In this document: positions 12,186-33,995 of the stretch, in pieces | How positions within the stretch are numbered: the stretch's first letter is position 1 | Layout: each line of letters starts with the position of its first letter | From: Setaria digitata | Lineage: Eukaryota > Nematoda > Chromadorea > Rhabditida > Setariidae | Assembly: GCA_003640385.1 (NCBI GenBank) | Contig: RCAB01000057.1 | Coordinates: forward strand, 1-64,000 | DNA length: 64,000 nucleotides | Direction of reading: 5' to 3' | Translations under genes and position numbers: made by a program | Notes under the pieces: generated by a model | What the model was told of the DNA's origin: nothing | Database searches by the model: none | Seen by the model: only the letters and a program-made list of their open reading frames with translations

Positions 12186-13833
12186 TGTGTTGCCCTGCAG
12201 TGCGACTTGAAGCATAAGTTTATAACACATTCGGGTAATTGCAGACTTTTTTGCAACAATTCTTTCGATCTTTTTTGTACTTAAAAAAAGGACAATTTCA
12301 AGCCTGGCAAGAATACATCAATTCCACACAGACGACAGGAATGGAAGGATCGGAAATAACCTACAGTTCATATACCATAAAACTCCTATTCCAGAAAAAA
12401 AGTCTGACCCAACTGCATCCAAAAACATCATACTGCACTTACGCTACTCCCGGAAATCTTTCCTAGTCTAAAAAATAGTTAGTACCTTGTTAGCATGTTC
12501 CTTGCTATCTACTGCAATACCACTCCACCTAAAACTTCCAAACCCCGCAGCAAACACCCCCACCCGTCCTATACATCCAGTCCGTCCGCTCCCACACGTC
12601 CTCCCACATCTTTGATAGGCTAACGAAATGATGCGGTCAGGAGTCCCATCCACTGAGGACGTTGTGCAACGTCTTGACCCAGTTTGTTTTCCATTCCTTT
12701 CAAATTGAAAGAATTATAAATGCTTGTAAACGGTTCTTTTGTTCGTGTATTCCCGGTTGAGACTTGTTATGAATTTTTAAGTTAACCTAATTATTAATTA
12801 AGTTAAGGAATATGAAGCAATATATCGTGGAATAACCACACAATTTTGAACGAAAAGGACCTGAAAGGGAAATAATTTCACACGGAAGCTTTCAAACCAG
12901 TTCCTATTCAAATTGGCTTCTACTGGTCTTTCATTTTTCGAATTTGATTTTAAATTCTGAAATTTCAGTGCAAAAAGTCACAGGATGCCGTATTTTTAAA
13001 GGATGAAAAAGTCCCATATATTTAAATCATGGGAATTAAGTAATTTTCGGATATAGGAAGGACTTATGTAAATTATTGGAAGATTATGTAAGTTGAAAAG
13101 AAAGGAATTGCCGAAAGTGCATCGTTGGAATGTACTTTAGAAAATTTCTTCCAACTTATGTAACTTTTCAATAACTTGCTAAATAAATGCTTTCCAGTAT
13201 AAAAAAATTTTTTCTTGAACAAAGCTTCTGCAACAGATAAGTTCTATTTTGAATAAACTTGACCGAAAAGATAATCTTGCCGTGGTCTGTAACACGAAGG
13301 TCACTTCCAGGCAACAGCAAATTACTGTTGCCATTCTGTAGTCTTGATTATTGGGCTGCAAATATTTTATATTCAAATTCGAATTTAAATTTCAGCGCGA
13401 TAAACAGGCTTTACGGAAAGTTAAGGCAACGACCATTCATAATGTCGGGGTAATTTCATGACGTGCTAACTATTGCCGGAGTTAGTGCTTTATATGCCTA
13501 AAATATTCAGTTGCGCCTTAATTTGAATACATTTTACTTGTGAGGTATTTAAGTAGTGGTGTAGCAGTCTGAGTATGTAACAGTTCATATAAGTTATGTT
13601 TGTTACCTCTCCGTAACTGCAACCTTTACCAAATGTTTGAGCTTTAAAATCTCTGTCAACAAAGTCCATGAATACTTTCAGAAGAAATCACCGTGGAACA
13701 CACATGAGCCTCGCGTTTCAATGGAAATAATTTTCAGAAAATAATTAAACTTCTTTTAGAATAAATTGATAGGTGCCAGTGAAAGTAGGGGCATGGAGCG
13801 GAGCTCTAAAAAGTTAAAAGTTTTTTTTTCAAG
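12186..13833. other. shared upstream region of rps-8 and mcm-3
   Basis: Divergent intergenic region of about 1.6 kb that should contain the promoters of both neighbours. The part at about 12500-12680 is GC-rich, with a strong C bias on the plus strand, unlike the rest of the window. It includes a perfect inverted repeat at 12658-12673 with arms GACGTTG and CAACGTC around a 2-nt centre. No protein-like frame was accepted here; a 61-codon minus frame across the C-rich part is low complexity. Confidence 0.5.
13821..13833 (+). promoter_or_regulatory. candidate spliced-leader acceptor of mcm-3
   Basis: A run of T followed by CAAG ends at 13833, 30 nt before the mcm-3 ATG at 13864, with no recognisable upstream donor. 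Confidence 0.5.
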
Positions 13834-13863
13834 ATAAGCACCATCCACAGCCATCAGCATAAT

Positions 13864-21361
<7,498 letters not shown>

Positions 21362-23606
21362 CCTTTTACTGCATATATTAACTGCCTATCAGAATTGTTG
21401 GAAATAATTTGGAACATTGTATTTCATAGCTTTTGTTACCATTTGAAAACTTGAATTGGCTCCATTTTTTATGAGGGTTTCGATTCCCTCAAATTCCACT
21501 GAAAAGGGTATGATTAAGTGAGAAGTATGAACATCAAAAATACCTTAAATTGAAACATTAACATGTCTTACTAAACGGTGTTACTTTTTGAATTAGAAGT
21601 TTTGGCGGAATTAAATCGTTATTTAGGAGGGCACAACGTGCAGCGCTATATTCAATCTTATGACTAATAGTCTTACTAATAGGGAGAAGTTTGAGTCGCT
21701 TGTTTTAAAATTCACAACAAATTACTTTAGTAATAGGACGAAATAAAGGGGGACGCAGACTTGTTTATTTTATAGCGATTAACTAAAAAAAATCCGAGAT
21801 GTCTCGATGTAGGTGTAGGATATGATCGCAGTGGGTGAAAAGAAAATTGGTATGTTTTGCTGTTAATATCTACTTGTCAGACTTTCACTACGATGAAAAA
21901 TTAGCAAACAATATGACTTCAATATTTAGAGTGGGAAAAGGGAGGGTATATTTCTGAAATATTGCAAGCACTCCGATCGATACTGTTGTCTTCAGTCTCA
22001 TGAGCGTTTTCATTGCTTCACAGTTATATAGCGGTCGATAATTGTTCCAGCTAATGATATAGCGTTATGATAGTTGTTAGCACTGTCGGTTTTTTTTGCG
22101 ACATATTCAGTTCGACGGGGAACTTTATTGTAAGCGAAGGATGCTGAAGTGCTTAATAGCATTAGTTGTTGAAATTGGGAAGATGCTTAAGACTAACCTA
22201 TTAGGGCATTAGGTTTTTTATTCGATATATAAATGAAATATTGTTTGTCGTTGTTGATTCGCTGTCAACAAGAAACGATTACTATCACCTGAAATGATTG
22301 CTCGAATTGCGACAACAATGACAGTAACAGCAATGATGGTACTGAAGTAAGAACAGTGTCAATCAATGAATATTCTGTCATGTCGAGGACGGAGAAGAGA
22401 AGGAATGTGATTAGTTTTTCTTCCTTTCAATGATATTTGTCGCCTTGTCTTTATTTCTTCGTTCTTCCTCGAACAAGTAGTGAGATTAGGGAGGATTCAG
22501 TAGAATGTTTTTTCAAATGTTAAAGTTTCCTGGTTTTCTCGTAGTGCTCTTCTTTGGTCCTGTCATAAGTCTCAGGAAAATTTTTCCTGCTAATTTATGG
22601 GAATCGTGGAAGAATTTCCTGTAACATTTGAAGATACTACTGGATAATTTTTCCTGATTTCTTTAAAGTGCAGTATAGAAATGAAAATATTTTCTAGAGA
22701 ATTCCTTTGAGATTACTTTCGTTAGCTTAAATTATATTTTTGGATGGAATTTTTAAATACTTTTGGAGAGGAAAGGCACTTATACTATTTTTTTCTTCAA
22801 AAATTTGATCACATGTCGTACAATGGAGAAGTACTGCGGGAAAAATGATCCCATTAAAACATTCCAAAAATTTTCAAAATTTTCGCCATGTATTTATAAT
22901 TGAAATTATAAGTTACTGTTAATTAAATGTCTATTACCGACCGGCTGTTATTAGTTCAAGATGCATCATTTTCATCAGCATTTGTAAATTTGAATACTTT
23001 TGGCAGAAGAATCAATTCGTTTATATTGCATCCCAAATTATCCGCAAGCTTTCTTAATAATCAGTAGCTTATCTGAAAGTTGTTATCATTATCGAGGTAC
23101 ATAGTTTGAATTCTTTTAACAACAGTTCTCTTCAAACTAGGTGAGAAATTACTGTGGTCGTAAAAGCTTTTTTAGGAATTTGGAACGTCTTGGCGTATGA
23201 TTCGATAGTAACAACAAAGTCGATAACTTTTGTGAATTATTATCAGCATTTGTACTCATTTTCCGGTATGTGTTATCCTGAATTTAATTTGGCGTTTAAT
23301 TTTCTGCACAATTTATGTGCTGAATCTTTAGCCTTACCATCTGTTTTTGATTTCCGAATTTCAGTATATTACAGTCGGTAGACACAAATCTTTTTTTCTA
23401 TAAGTATGGCTGTTGAAAGAAAGTACTCTTTTTGTGTTTCATTGCAGCCATTTCTACTTCATTTTATCAGTATTATTTTTTTGTATTTCAGAGTACTGTT
23501 TTCGTTGTGTTATAATTCAGTTATTTTGTTTCATTTTTCCACCATTTTCAGTCAGATCAATTATTTTTCTATAATTGAAGTATGTCGTCATGATGCCATA
23601 TTCACT

Positions 23607-23643
<37 letters not shown>

Positions 23644-25254
23644 TTTAGAAATAGAAAAGGGAAATATCCGCGGTTTAATTGTAGTAAACTGTAAATTAAT
23701 ACTGACAATAGATAAACTTTTTTCCGGCGATTTATGAGTTATTAGTACACATACGACCCTTAGAAGAGAAACAGAAAACCATTGCTTTCTTTTCAACGTG
23801 TAGAAAAATATGAATAACTTTTTTTTTTTTTTTTGAATATCACAGTCAAAAATTCAGTATCATGATTGGAAGAATTAAAGGTGACTGAAATTTTGTCAGT
23901 GGTTTCATAAAACTTTGTTATAATTTAGTTTAAAAACCAAGAAAAAAAAACAATCTATCATCGAGCACATTGGTCGAATGGTGATATAGTTAGAAGTGCT
24001 AGTGCCCCTTGAGAATCATTGATTGGAAATTTTATGAGTGAGAGAAAAGGCACAATTTTTCTCTCAAACTTATAAATCTGGATGTTTATAAATTGGAAGA
24101 TGTATGACATTATCATGAAATCAAGGGATATAATTCCTCCAATAAAAAAGGGTCCCAGAAAAAAAATCTTTTTCATATGCCAAGTAATGTGCCTTTCAAC
24201 TCATCAGAACTCATTATGAGTTTTATATAATCGACATGATTCAAATCCAAAAGTAAGTGACGGATAGGATTGCAAAAACCCAAGACGAATAAATCTGCTA
24301 CTGTTTGTTGGAAATCTATCGAATAATTAATAGCGCTGTTTCATATTTATCAGTTAGAAGTCATCGTGAATTTTACGAAGTCGAGATTGTCACTGGTCAA
24401 TTATGATTATTGTTGCTATTTTCTATTACTATTGTTGTTTATGATTGTTATTCAGCGAATATTTGCTCATAGTGGTTTTTCGAAGAGCACTGAGATGCGA
24501 GGTATGAATGATGGAAAGCAGTTACTGTTAATGCTGTCGTTGTTATTGTTGTTGCTATTATCATTGTTTTATGGAATGATAAAAGCGACTAACATTTATT
24601 TCGAAGTGCTTTGAGGAGTAATGTTTATTAGTATTAGTTGTATGTGCTATCGATCAACTAAAAGTGTAACTTCTCTTTTTTATTCCTTCCTTTTCTTGTT
24701 TCTCTTCAGTGTTTCGTTTTGCTTCACACTTTTAATTCTTGATAAGCGACGATTTTTGATTTTTCAAAATCGTGTCAAAAAAAACTGCATTCGAACCCGT
24801 ATTGATTTTCTTTTCTTTATCTGAAAGATTTCCCTTTTCTTCTCTCCTTCAAATCAGCAAGATGTATAGTTAGTCATGGTTATTTCATATTCTCAATTTA
24901 AATTACGTTATTTGATTTGCAGAACGGTAATTGCGTTAATTACTTCTTGCTTGATCATTCATCATTGTTTGCTTGTATTTCCAATGCATTTAATTCATAA
25001 AAGTATGTATCTGATTTTTGTCATTGGAAGACTTTATTATTAGCATTTAAATCGAGTCGTAAAACTACAGAAACTTCTCAAGTCTTTACTTTTTAAAGAG
25101 AATTCTGCTCAAGAAAGACAAAGGTATCCGCGTCGTTCCCACTCACACCGCTTACATCATATTTTTATTTGACTGAACGTGTAAATTACTAAGCATATTG
25201 ATTTCATTGTATATTCGTAACAATAACAATTTACGATTCAAAAACGAGGCGAAA
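21362..25254. other. intergenic region between mcm-3 and the F-box gene
   Basis: About 4 kb of AT-rich sequence with no supported gene. It contains a 17-nt palindrome (CAGGAAAA / TTTTCCTG around one T) at 22573-22589, a 32-nt poly(T) at 23609-23640, and degenerate TTG/TTA/ATT triplet sequence around 24400-24580 that yields leucine-rich frames of no significance. No RNA gene was seen. Confidence 0.5.
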
Positions 25255-25264
25255 ATGATTTCAG
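25255..25264 (+). promoter_or_regulatory. candidate spliced-leader acceptor of the F-box gene
   Basis: AATGATTTCAG ends at 25264, 45 nt before the ATG at 25310. No partner donor is recognised upstream. Inferred trans-splice site. Confidence 0.4.
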
Positions 25265-25309
25265 GGTAATATTTGGTTGGATTTAGTACTTGTTTGTGTA
25301 TTTGATGTC

Positions 25310-28300
25310 ATGGATATGATAGATGATGTTGCTTTAAGAAATCAACCCGGTTCCATGTGCTCATCACCATTATCAACAAGTGATAATCTCCCAAAGGAAG
25401 ATAATGATGATTTAACTGATAAGGTGAATCGTTTTTCGATTTCTGCAACTTGAGATTATCATCACCTTTGAAATATTTATTTCATGTAGAATTATTGCTT
25501 GCTTTCATACCATATGTGATATATTCGAAGTAAATGACTATTCCATCGTTTTTTTTTTAATGATTAGTAAAAAGGCTACATAAAATAATTGGAAGCTAAA
25601 TAAAGTTGCAAATATATTTCCATTTTGTAGAATTTCTGTACACAAATAAAATGGGATTCATTGCACTTGGATGAAATGCCGTACGTAGGATACAATGAAC
25701 GTAATAACACAGACGAGGTCACATTAGGTACTATGCCTGATCTAGTAATGCAGTGCATTTTCGAGTCTTTCAATCTTCGTGATCGTTGTATAGCATCTCA
25801 GGTACACTGTTTAATAATGTTTATGTAGTTTTAGCATACCTATATAATCAAGCATTTTGATGTTGTAAAAGCTGAGTTTTAAAGTTACAACTAATTCACT
25901 ATTCAAGCTGAATTTATCATTTTAATGTTTTTGATAAAAGCTTAGTACTCGGAAATAGATTAATTGTGGCTTTTGAACTTAGCTTAATTGTACGGATATC
26001 GCTTCTAAATATATAAGTATGTATTTCATTTCCACAAGGCTTTCATATATTCGATTTTTTTGATAGCAACAAATTTTGTAAACGATTAGACTATTTAGTG
26101 TAAATTTGAGACTGTTATTGTTAAAGATAATATTAATTGTGGGAGGAAGGGTAGTCAATTTTATTATTCCATAATCAAATCACACTCATTTAAATCGAAA
26201 TTAATGGTACGGAATATTTTTTGGCTTGATTGTAGTAGTTTGCTGTTAGCTTATAAATGCTTTTAGCACGTACGGTGAATCTGAATTATATTCAATTTCA
26301 GGTGTGCAAAAGATGGTACTACCTTCTAACTTGCAGGTTTCCGATGGAAGATGTAACAGTACTTAATATCTTCCAGAATCAAATATATAAGGACAAAATT
26401 AGCAATAACAAAAATATTGGGTAACTTTCTCATAGTTACATCACTTTTTTTTTTGCTAACAGAAGTTTGCATTGCACAATTTCCTTCATGTATTTTGGTG
26501 CTGATATTGATCATGATGATCACATCTTATTAATTGCGGGCAATTTTTAGAGTTAGTTTTTTCTTCTAATGAATTCCGATATTCTGCACTTCTGTGTTGT
26601 TACCTCTATTCCATGTAGTTCATCCGTAGTGAAAGTGGAAAGCACTTTTGTAATCGATAATCGGTAGGTAGAAAATTAAGGTCTTTTTGATGGTCGAAAC
26701 TTGTTTAAGCTATTTAACATGTCAAACTTATAACATCACGTCATTATCCATTTGAATAAACATTAGATAAGCTTGAGTGCTGCAATATAGTATATAGATT
26801 CTGATCGCTTGCTGATGTATTTAAATAGTGAATGCTTTTGCAGATTGAAATGTTATCACATTGATAAAGACAGCTGTTTATTAGTCGCATTGAGGCATTG
26901 TCGAATAATAAGTAGTGTAAAGATATGGTTTGCTGACGCTGCTTTTGCTGGCAAAGTGTTAAGTAAATTTTTATTTTTATTATGCCCTATCAACTTTGAT
27001 TAAAGTAAATTTTTTCTCTATTCTACTCCCGTTATCTTTCTACACTAATTAGAATATTCGTTTAAAATGTCGAAATATTGTGATCTTATGCCAAATGATT
27101 CTGAAGATATTTTCACTTATCGTTTATTCCATAACGGTAAAGAAATAGCATCGTAGAGCATATTCCATGTTATTCCCTAACCCTTTCGAGGATAAGTGAT
27201 AACTGAAAATTCCTTTAGAATCTTTTGGCGCAAAGTGTTACTATTTGTAAATATGGATCATTTCTGATTATTATTATCATTTTAAAATATTGGAATCGTT
27301 GAATAGATTTAGTGAAGTTGCTAAAAATTAATGAATAGTCATTTAGTCGGTGAAGCTATCCACCACTGGAAAGAAAACAGTATGATTTAAATAGAAAGTT
27401 CTAATCATAATCAATATCGGTTATTTAAAAAAGAAAAAAACTGCCATTTGGCCTTATTATCGCTGAGTTTTCTATTGCAGTTATTTCAATTCCTTCTGAA
27501 CTCTCAATGCTTCCCTGGAGAGGGAATTTGGAGTAAAATATTTTTTCTCAAGAATAATTTTTAGTTTTTTCCTCTCCTTCTTCTGCTTTAAAATTAAAAA
27601 ATGTGAACATTAAATAATTCCTTTTACAGAAAAATTGAAACAAGCTAAAATTCGCATGAGGTGCTTGGATCTCTATCCTTATAATACTGTAAGCTTTTAA
27701 TGTTTGGTAATTTTAAATGTACTGAATATCTCTGCTTTTACCGATCGATGAATGATTCATTTCATGAGGATTTAAAATAATATTACGTTATTGCTCTTAA
27801 TATTTTCTAAAGTAATAGATGATTAATACAATTTAAAGTCATATAATTATAGGAAAAGGCTTTGGAACAAGCGTTCATTTCATTCCCTGATCTTACGGGT
27901 ATGACAATGCGTCCACATGGTCAAGAATTTTTTTGGTCTGGATTGGACATGTATTCATTTCCAAAATTCACTAAAATGGACACACTTATGTTGGATGGAT
28001 TTAATATCAGTGAATTTTTTATCAGCTGATTAGTTTCTTATAATGAACAAATTTAGAAAACCAAAATAACAAAATTTTATCACTCTGAATTAATCCTAAA
28101 GAAAGCAATTAAAAATATTATTTGATTGTGGAATGGTTCCTGTCTTCTACATAAATCTCTTGGAATCTTTTAATGATAAAATATATGATAATTTTCTATT
28201 ACTCACTTATTACTAGTATTTACTGTTTGAGCATTCGGGTTAAATTTTCATGTTTATCGAAATATATGTTTAAGCCTATTACAGGAAAAATTTAGTTTAT

Positions 28301-31300
28301 CAATTCTGTTTTTTTTTTCGCACAGTGTTTTTTCTTGTTTGTTTTAGAACCGGAAGTTTTTCTACCAGAAAGTCTCACAACACTAGAATGGCTCAACAGG
28401 AGTGGGAAATTTTTGCGTATAATGCCAAAACTAAGGTATTTGGTGAATTTGGAATATTTAATGTTAGGGCATGCGGAATTTCTGGATACTGCCGAATTTG
28501 ATTCGTTCCTTCAAGTGATCAGTTCAGACAATCTACCCAAATTACAGTATCTTGTAAGTTTTTCTTTAGAAGTTTTTTTTCCTTTTTTTTAAAGAAAAGA
28601 AAGAAAGCAATCAACTGAATTATGGATTTAATGATTTTAATTAAACTCTTATACCATCATTTTCTAACACTGTTGGAATTGTTCAAATAATTTTGAGATG
28701 TAAGTGACAAGAAAAGTTCTGAAGATTTTAGAAAATTTTTCGGTACTTAGATATCACTTTTTCTTCATTGAATGAAGGCTTGAATATATTCACGGACAGG
28801 ATGATATGGATGAAAGAGATAACTGCGATTGAAAATAGATTGAATTTACCACTAATTTGAAATGAAAAATGTTTATGAAAAAAGAAAAGATTGATGAGAT
28901 GAGATGAAGGGGAAAGGTGTTGAATTTCCTTAATTTTCCTATAGCTGAAGTCCAAAATTTATTTGTTTAAAAAAAGAAAAGTATTTTGGTCCTGAAAATA
29001 TTGTTATGATAGGAAAGTATTATTCTTTTCTTTTTATTAAATGAATGATGTATTTCTTCACAATATGTAGCGTAACAGACAGTTTGAGCATAACGACTTA
29101 CTACAATCTTGCGTCTTTAGAAACCGAATATTTACCCACCTTAGTTTGTAGAAACCACAGGCTTATTATTTTTAACTTCAGTACTTTGTATTTCAATGCG
29201 ATTTATTTTGTGTACTGGTATAAAATAAGGTTGAAGTGGTTGAAAAAATAAAAAAAAAAAATAAGGTTGAAATGGAATGCACCGTTTCACAAGGCAAAAT
29301 TGTTATGATTAAAACATGAGCAAATAAAGCGAACAATAACCATTTATGCTTTAGCAGCTATGGACAAGTCAATATTGCTAATGTATGAGCTACTGCCGAG
29401 AAATTCGTCACCTAAATCAAAAATCAATTTTTTTTCAGGCAAAATATGCTATCTTTTAATATTTTAAATGGATTTTTGTTGTGACCTCATGTTTTGAAGA
29501 TACGAATGATAAATCTTGGTTATTAAATGGAAATTTTCTTGCGTAACTGATATTTCATTTAATTGGCATTTAATTGTATTTGTGTCTTGGCTTTATTTTT
29601 CCTTTTTTTTCCGCCCCCCCCCCCCCTCTTCAGGCGATATTTCCTGATATCCTCTGAAATATTTTGCATGATAGATCTTTGATTTTTTTTTTTTTTTTGC
29701 TGGTTTCTTGTAATATTCAATACATGAGATATTTTGTGCAAGAAACTTCTCGTTGCTGGAAAGTTTTTTAGTTTTATCTACAGCCGTTTCGAAATTTTTT
29801 CAATAGATTTTTTTTTTTTGACAAAGAGAAAAAAATGTTTTCACAAAGAAATGTTCAAAATGACGAAAAAAAATGGGTTTGTGTTGAAGCAATTAGAATT
29901 TCTCATAATTAAAATAATGTTTGCAGATATTTCGGTATTGCAAAATCGATTCACATCGGCAATCTGTTGTAATTAGCTCCCCTGATGATGATGATGATGA
30001 TGATGCTGGTTATGAGCGTGAATTACGAAGAAATGCAGCGGAACATATATCCGAGCCTGACATTAAACTTAATTCACTTCAAATGATTAAATTGGATTTA
30101 TGTTACACAGATCTTAGCTTCGTCATTCGACGGGTCATCTCCTTTACAAGGTTACCATTTTGGTTCTTCCGTTCAAATATCTATTGAAAATTGACTTTCG
30201 GCTCCAATATTTATTATTTTCAATGACTTTCACTCCTCACAAACTGATAATTCTAAGAAGAAACACTGCTTTCTACTGTGTGTTGGTAGCGTAAGATAAT
30301 CCTGATAAATCCGAATATTTTCCCATTCATTCATATCTGAAACATTCGCAAGATATGAAGAAGGAAATATTTTAGAATTAATTTATTGGGATTATCTCGT
30401 TTTGAAACAGTATGATGTATTAGTAATATCAAAAGTGATCGGAAACTGTTGGTGGTACTGTGATTTACTATTTCCTATTGCTTCTTTAACTCTTATTTCT
30501 TACTTAAATGAGTTATGTATAAGTGTCATGTTTCTTTCAAACATTTATATATTGCGAAATAGATAAGAAAAGAAATTTGTTCCAAATTTGTTTCAAAAGT
30601 CTACGAATTCCCAAGGTCACGAAGATTTCTGAGATAACTTTGAAATTTTAATGTTTAGTTCAGCGATGAGGGTAGTATCATTAAATGTTATCAGTGAAGA
30701 AACGAATTACGAACGGATCTATGATTTATCATCTCTGATAGCTGGAAGAAAATTAACACTTCATTTTGGCATACTACAAAAGGATACAAGGGCTGAGTAA
30801 GCATAAGTTTTTTATGTTTTTGTTGAATGCTTTAAATACTGGTGGTACTTAAAGTGAATCAATTGAGTAGTTTAATGTCGTGTTTAATGAGAAATTTCTT
30901 ACTTTTTTCTTTTTTCCACCGATCAATAACTCGGGATCATTATTACTGATCAAAGGTCACTATCATTACTGATTTAAATTATTCTTTGAAAGAAAAAGAA
31001 ATAGAAAAAGCTGATGATAAAATAGGTCATGGTCTAAGAGTCAGGGAATGAATTGTTATAAAAATATTTAACTAATAAGTTGAAGTGTGCAGCCAAAAAA
31101 ACCGCGTGATGAAAGAAAATATTCGCAACTATTGGTTTGCTCTATTATAATAAGCTCGCTACATGAAGTGAAATCACTTGTATTCTACCGAGCGCAATTT
31201 TATTACAGTTCCGAAAGACGAGTCCTTTCTTCCTCATTATTCTATCAATACCTTTTTATTAGTATCTTTTTTCCTTTTTGTTTGTTCATTACATTTAAAA

Positions 31301-33214
31301 GCTTGAACTTAAATTTTAACTTCTGGATTTCCGATTTTAGAAGGCGAGAAGAAGTATTAAATGCTCTAAAATTGCCGCCAGCATCATTCGGTACCGTTCT
31401 TGGACGATTTGAAGCGTCATTTCTTACCGATGAAGCGCTTCTAAGGAATTTACTGCTTACACATCCATTACCGCGATTAACTGATATAAAATTTATTCAA
31501 GTATCGGCTGTTACTCCTCCAATTCTTCTCCATCTTTCATTGGTAACTTCTTTTTTTTTATCAACTGTTAATCTTTCAGTTCTTCTTCGACTTTCATTGA
31601 TAATTCTTCTCTCTGTTTATCTGTTATAGAGAAATAATATTTCTTTAATAGTTCCATGCATACAATAAATATAAAAAACCTTTTTATACGGATGTATGGA
31701 TATCAAATTGATCGTCAAATTATGCTATTTTTATTTCAATATTGTCCTTAGTATGTAAATACGCCTTTCATCCAGAAAACGGACCCTTCAGTTCAAAAAA
31801 TTAAATCTTTTCATTCATGAAATCGATCTTTTTCACAGGGTAGAACTTTTAGTCGAAAAAAAATCGGAAAATAATCCTCTGGAAGAACAATCACAATTCT
31901 TTTCTTGCTGGTTATGTAGTTTCGAAATCCTTTACAACTAACCAATAATATCAAAAGAAAAGTATTCAGTTGGTCTTTATTATGTTTTATTGGATAATAT
32001 TTTATTTATTAGATTGAAGTTTCGCAATAATTATTTACAAATGTCTTAAAGTAGTAGGTGGGTGATTAATGCTTTTAGCTAATCATTCTATCAATAATTT
32101 GATAAAGTAATGCATGTTATTGTTTGGAGGAAAATGTACCCTTAGGAAACACAAGTAATTAGTTATTTATTTTCTAGATGGCTCCACGTTTGCGAAAATT
32201 ATCACTTATAAACTGTGAAGAGGATGAATTAGATACTGGTATTCTGAACTTTATTTCCAGTTTTCCAAGCCGAATATCAAAATCACTTCAGGTTGCAAGA
32301 TTTTTATTCTTTAAAACATGAGAGATAAAAAAACTGAAATGATTTACCCTCTTAAGTGATAAATATAAAATTTCCCCATCCATTTTTACTTTCTGCTGTA
32401 GTCCTGTTTTCTATTTATTTATTTATTTATCAGATTATTTGGAAACGAAAATGCAGTCGGCCGTTATCATTTTACAACATATTAATTAATGATCAGTGGG
32501 ACTTAATCAAAGATTTTGAAATTCGTGTTATTCCAAAAAAATTTGCTGCGAATAAAGTGGGTGAAAAAATTGTAATTTGGGAAGTGGAAACGAAGAAAAC
32601 ATTATATATACAGGTTAATACTTAAAATCCTTTTCCTTTTGATTTTTTTTATATGAAGTTTTTTGTTTGTATGCTTATTTTTCTAATTCTAATAAATAGT
32701 GAATATACTCTTTTTTCGCCTTTGTCCGGAATATGTTAATTCTCGTTGATTTTATCATTTTTATGGATATTAAAAATAAGGCAATAGAAATGAAACATTA
32801 ATATGCACAACTTCCATCTTTATCATTTTGACTTGAATTTCTGACTATCGGATCTGTTGACAACCATGCATTCTCAAAAAAAAGAAAAAGAAAAAAGAAG
32901 CTTGTTCATTTATTGTATTAGTTGTTGCACTTTTATAAAGGAATTAAAAAAAAAAAAATTGTCGATTTAAAAGTTGAAATTCTTTTTGAGAAAATTCAAG
33001 AAATGCCTTTTTTTTAAGATTAATTTAATCGATAGTGACAATATTGATGAAATTTTTTGCATTTGAATCAGTTACTAGCAATGTTTTTTAGGACTTCGAT
33101 GTAAATGACCAAGGAAGAATACTGGGTATTGTAATGCCACCTGATCGAGACATTAGTTTATACAATTCGGATTTTCTGGAAAATAATGAAAGTACTTCCA
33201 GCCTACATTTATAA
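25310..33214 (+). CDS. F-box protein with leucine-rich-repeat-like body
   Basis: Exons: 25310-25423, 25631-25801, 26302-26420, 26844-26962, 27630-27688, 27853-28009, 28348-28553, 29927-30150, 30659-30796, 31341-31542, 32178-32291, 32434-32613, 33092-33214; 641 aa, all junctions in phase. Residues about 70-110 form an F-box (MPDLVMQCIFESFNLRDRC, then VCKRWYYLL across the next junction), the module that binds Skp1 in SCF ubiquitin ligases. The rest holds irregular leucine-rich segments of the kind used for substrate binding, for example around exons 7-8 and 10-11. Exon 8 has a run of seven Asp codons (GAT repeat, near 29983-30003). I do not recognise a named orthologue; substrate and role are unknown. 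The ATG is the first one after the candidate leader site that opens the frame. The exon structure rests on phase and splice consensus, not on a family alignment, so some borders may be off. Confidence 0.75.
29614..29626 (+). repeat. poly(C) tract, 13 nt
   Basis: Thirteen consecutive C in the long intron 7 of the F-box gene, striking in this AT-rich sequence and bordered by pyrimidine runs. Confidence 0.7.
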
Positions 33215-33995
33215 ATAGACTGTATAATTTTATTAAATCTTTTTTTCTCAAATTGCTAAATCGTTCCATTTTACTATTTTTTCTTCTTTTTGCAAATATA
33301 GCTTTCATTAATTTAAACTTCTGCGTAATCACTTCTAGGAATTAAATAATCTCGACATATACTCATTGGTATCTAAGTGAACTTATCAGTGTTCCGTACT
33401 TTTCTGCATTAGTTCCTTATTATCTATTCTAGGACTTTATTCGTTACTCCATTATATTTTATTAATCATTTTAGCTTTATCGTGCAAAACTTTTATCACG
33501 TTAAGAATATCTGTTATTTTATAATACGATGATAAAAGAGATTTTATCACCAGTTACATGCTATTATCATAAAAAAAAAAATGTTGTTAGTTGCTTATAC
33601 TTCAAAATCTGTTAACAGCTGTTTTGAAATATCACAAGTTCTTTACCAGTTATGCGTAGGTACATGTAAATAATGGTGAGCATCTTATCAGTTATTTATC
33701 AGTGCGTAGAGGATTTTGTCACTTGTTAATTAGTGCTATAATGTATATTAGCTATTGTATGTGGAACTATGAAATAACCTACTAATTCCATGCTAGTAAC
33801 ATTCTTGCAGCATGTACATGTGAATTTTTGCCTTTCAATCTTATAAATTGAAGAAACATTTGTCAAAGTAAAGCTTTGCATCATTTTATCTTGTCAGGTC
33901 AGACGATACATTTACTATTTGCAGTTTCAATAAGTAATAATTATTAAGCACCGATTAGTTTTTTCAATTTGGAGTTCAAATTTTAGCAGGAGCAC
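33215..33995. other. intergenic region after the F-box gene
   Basis: AT-rich 3' flank of the F-box gene with nothing recognisable. It also borders the end of the decayed minus-strand coding relic. Confidence 0.5.

Noticed and set aside
12468..12653. 61-codon minus frame upstream of rps-8
   Set aside because: Glycine-rich low-complexity product of the C-rich island; no start context or known motif. Kept only as a composition feature.
24366..24824. Leucine-rich plus frames of 82 and 67 codons that look like membrane proteins
   Set aside because: They come from degenerate TTG/TTA/TTT triplet sequence, which gives leucine and phenylalanine runs by composition alone.
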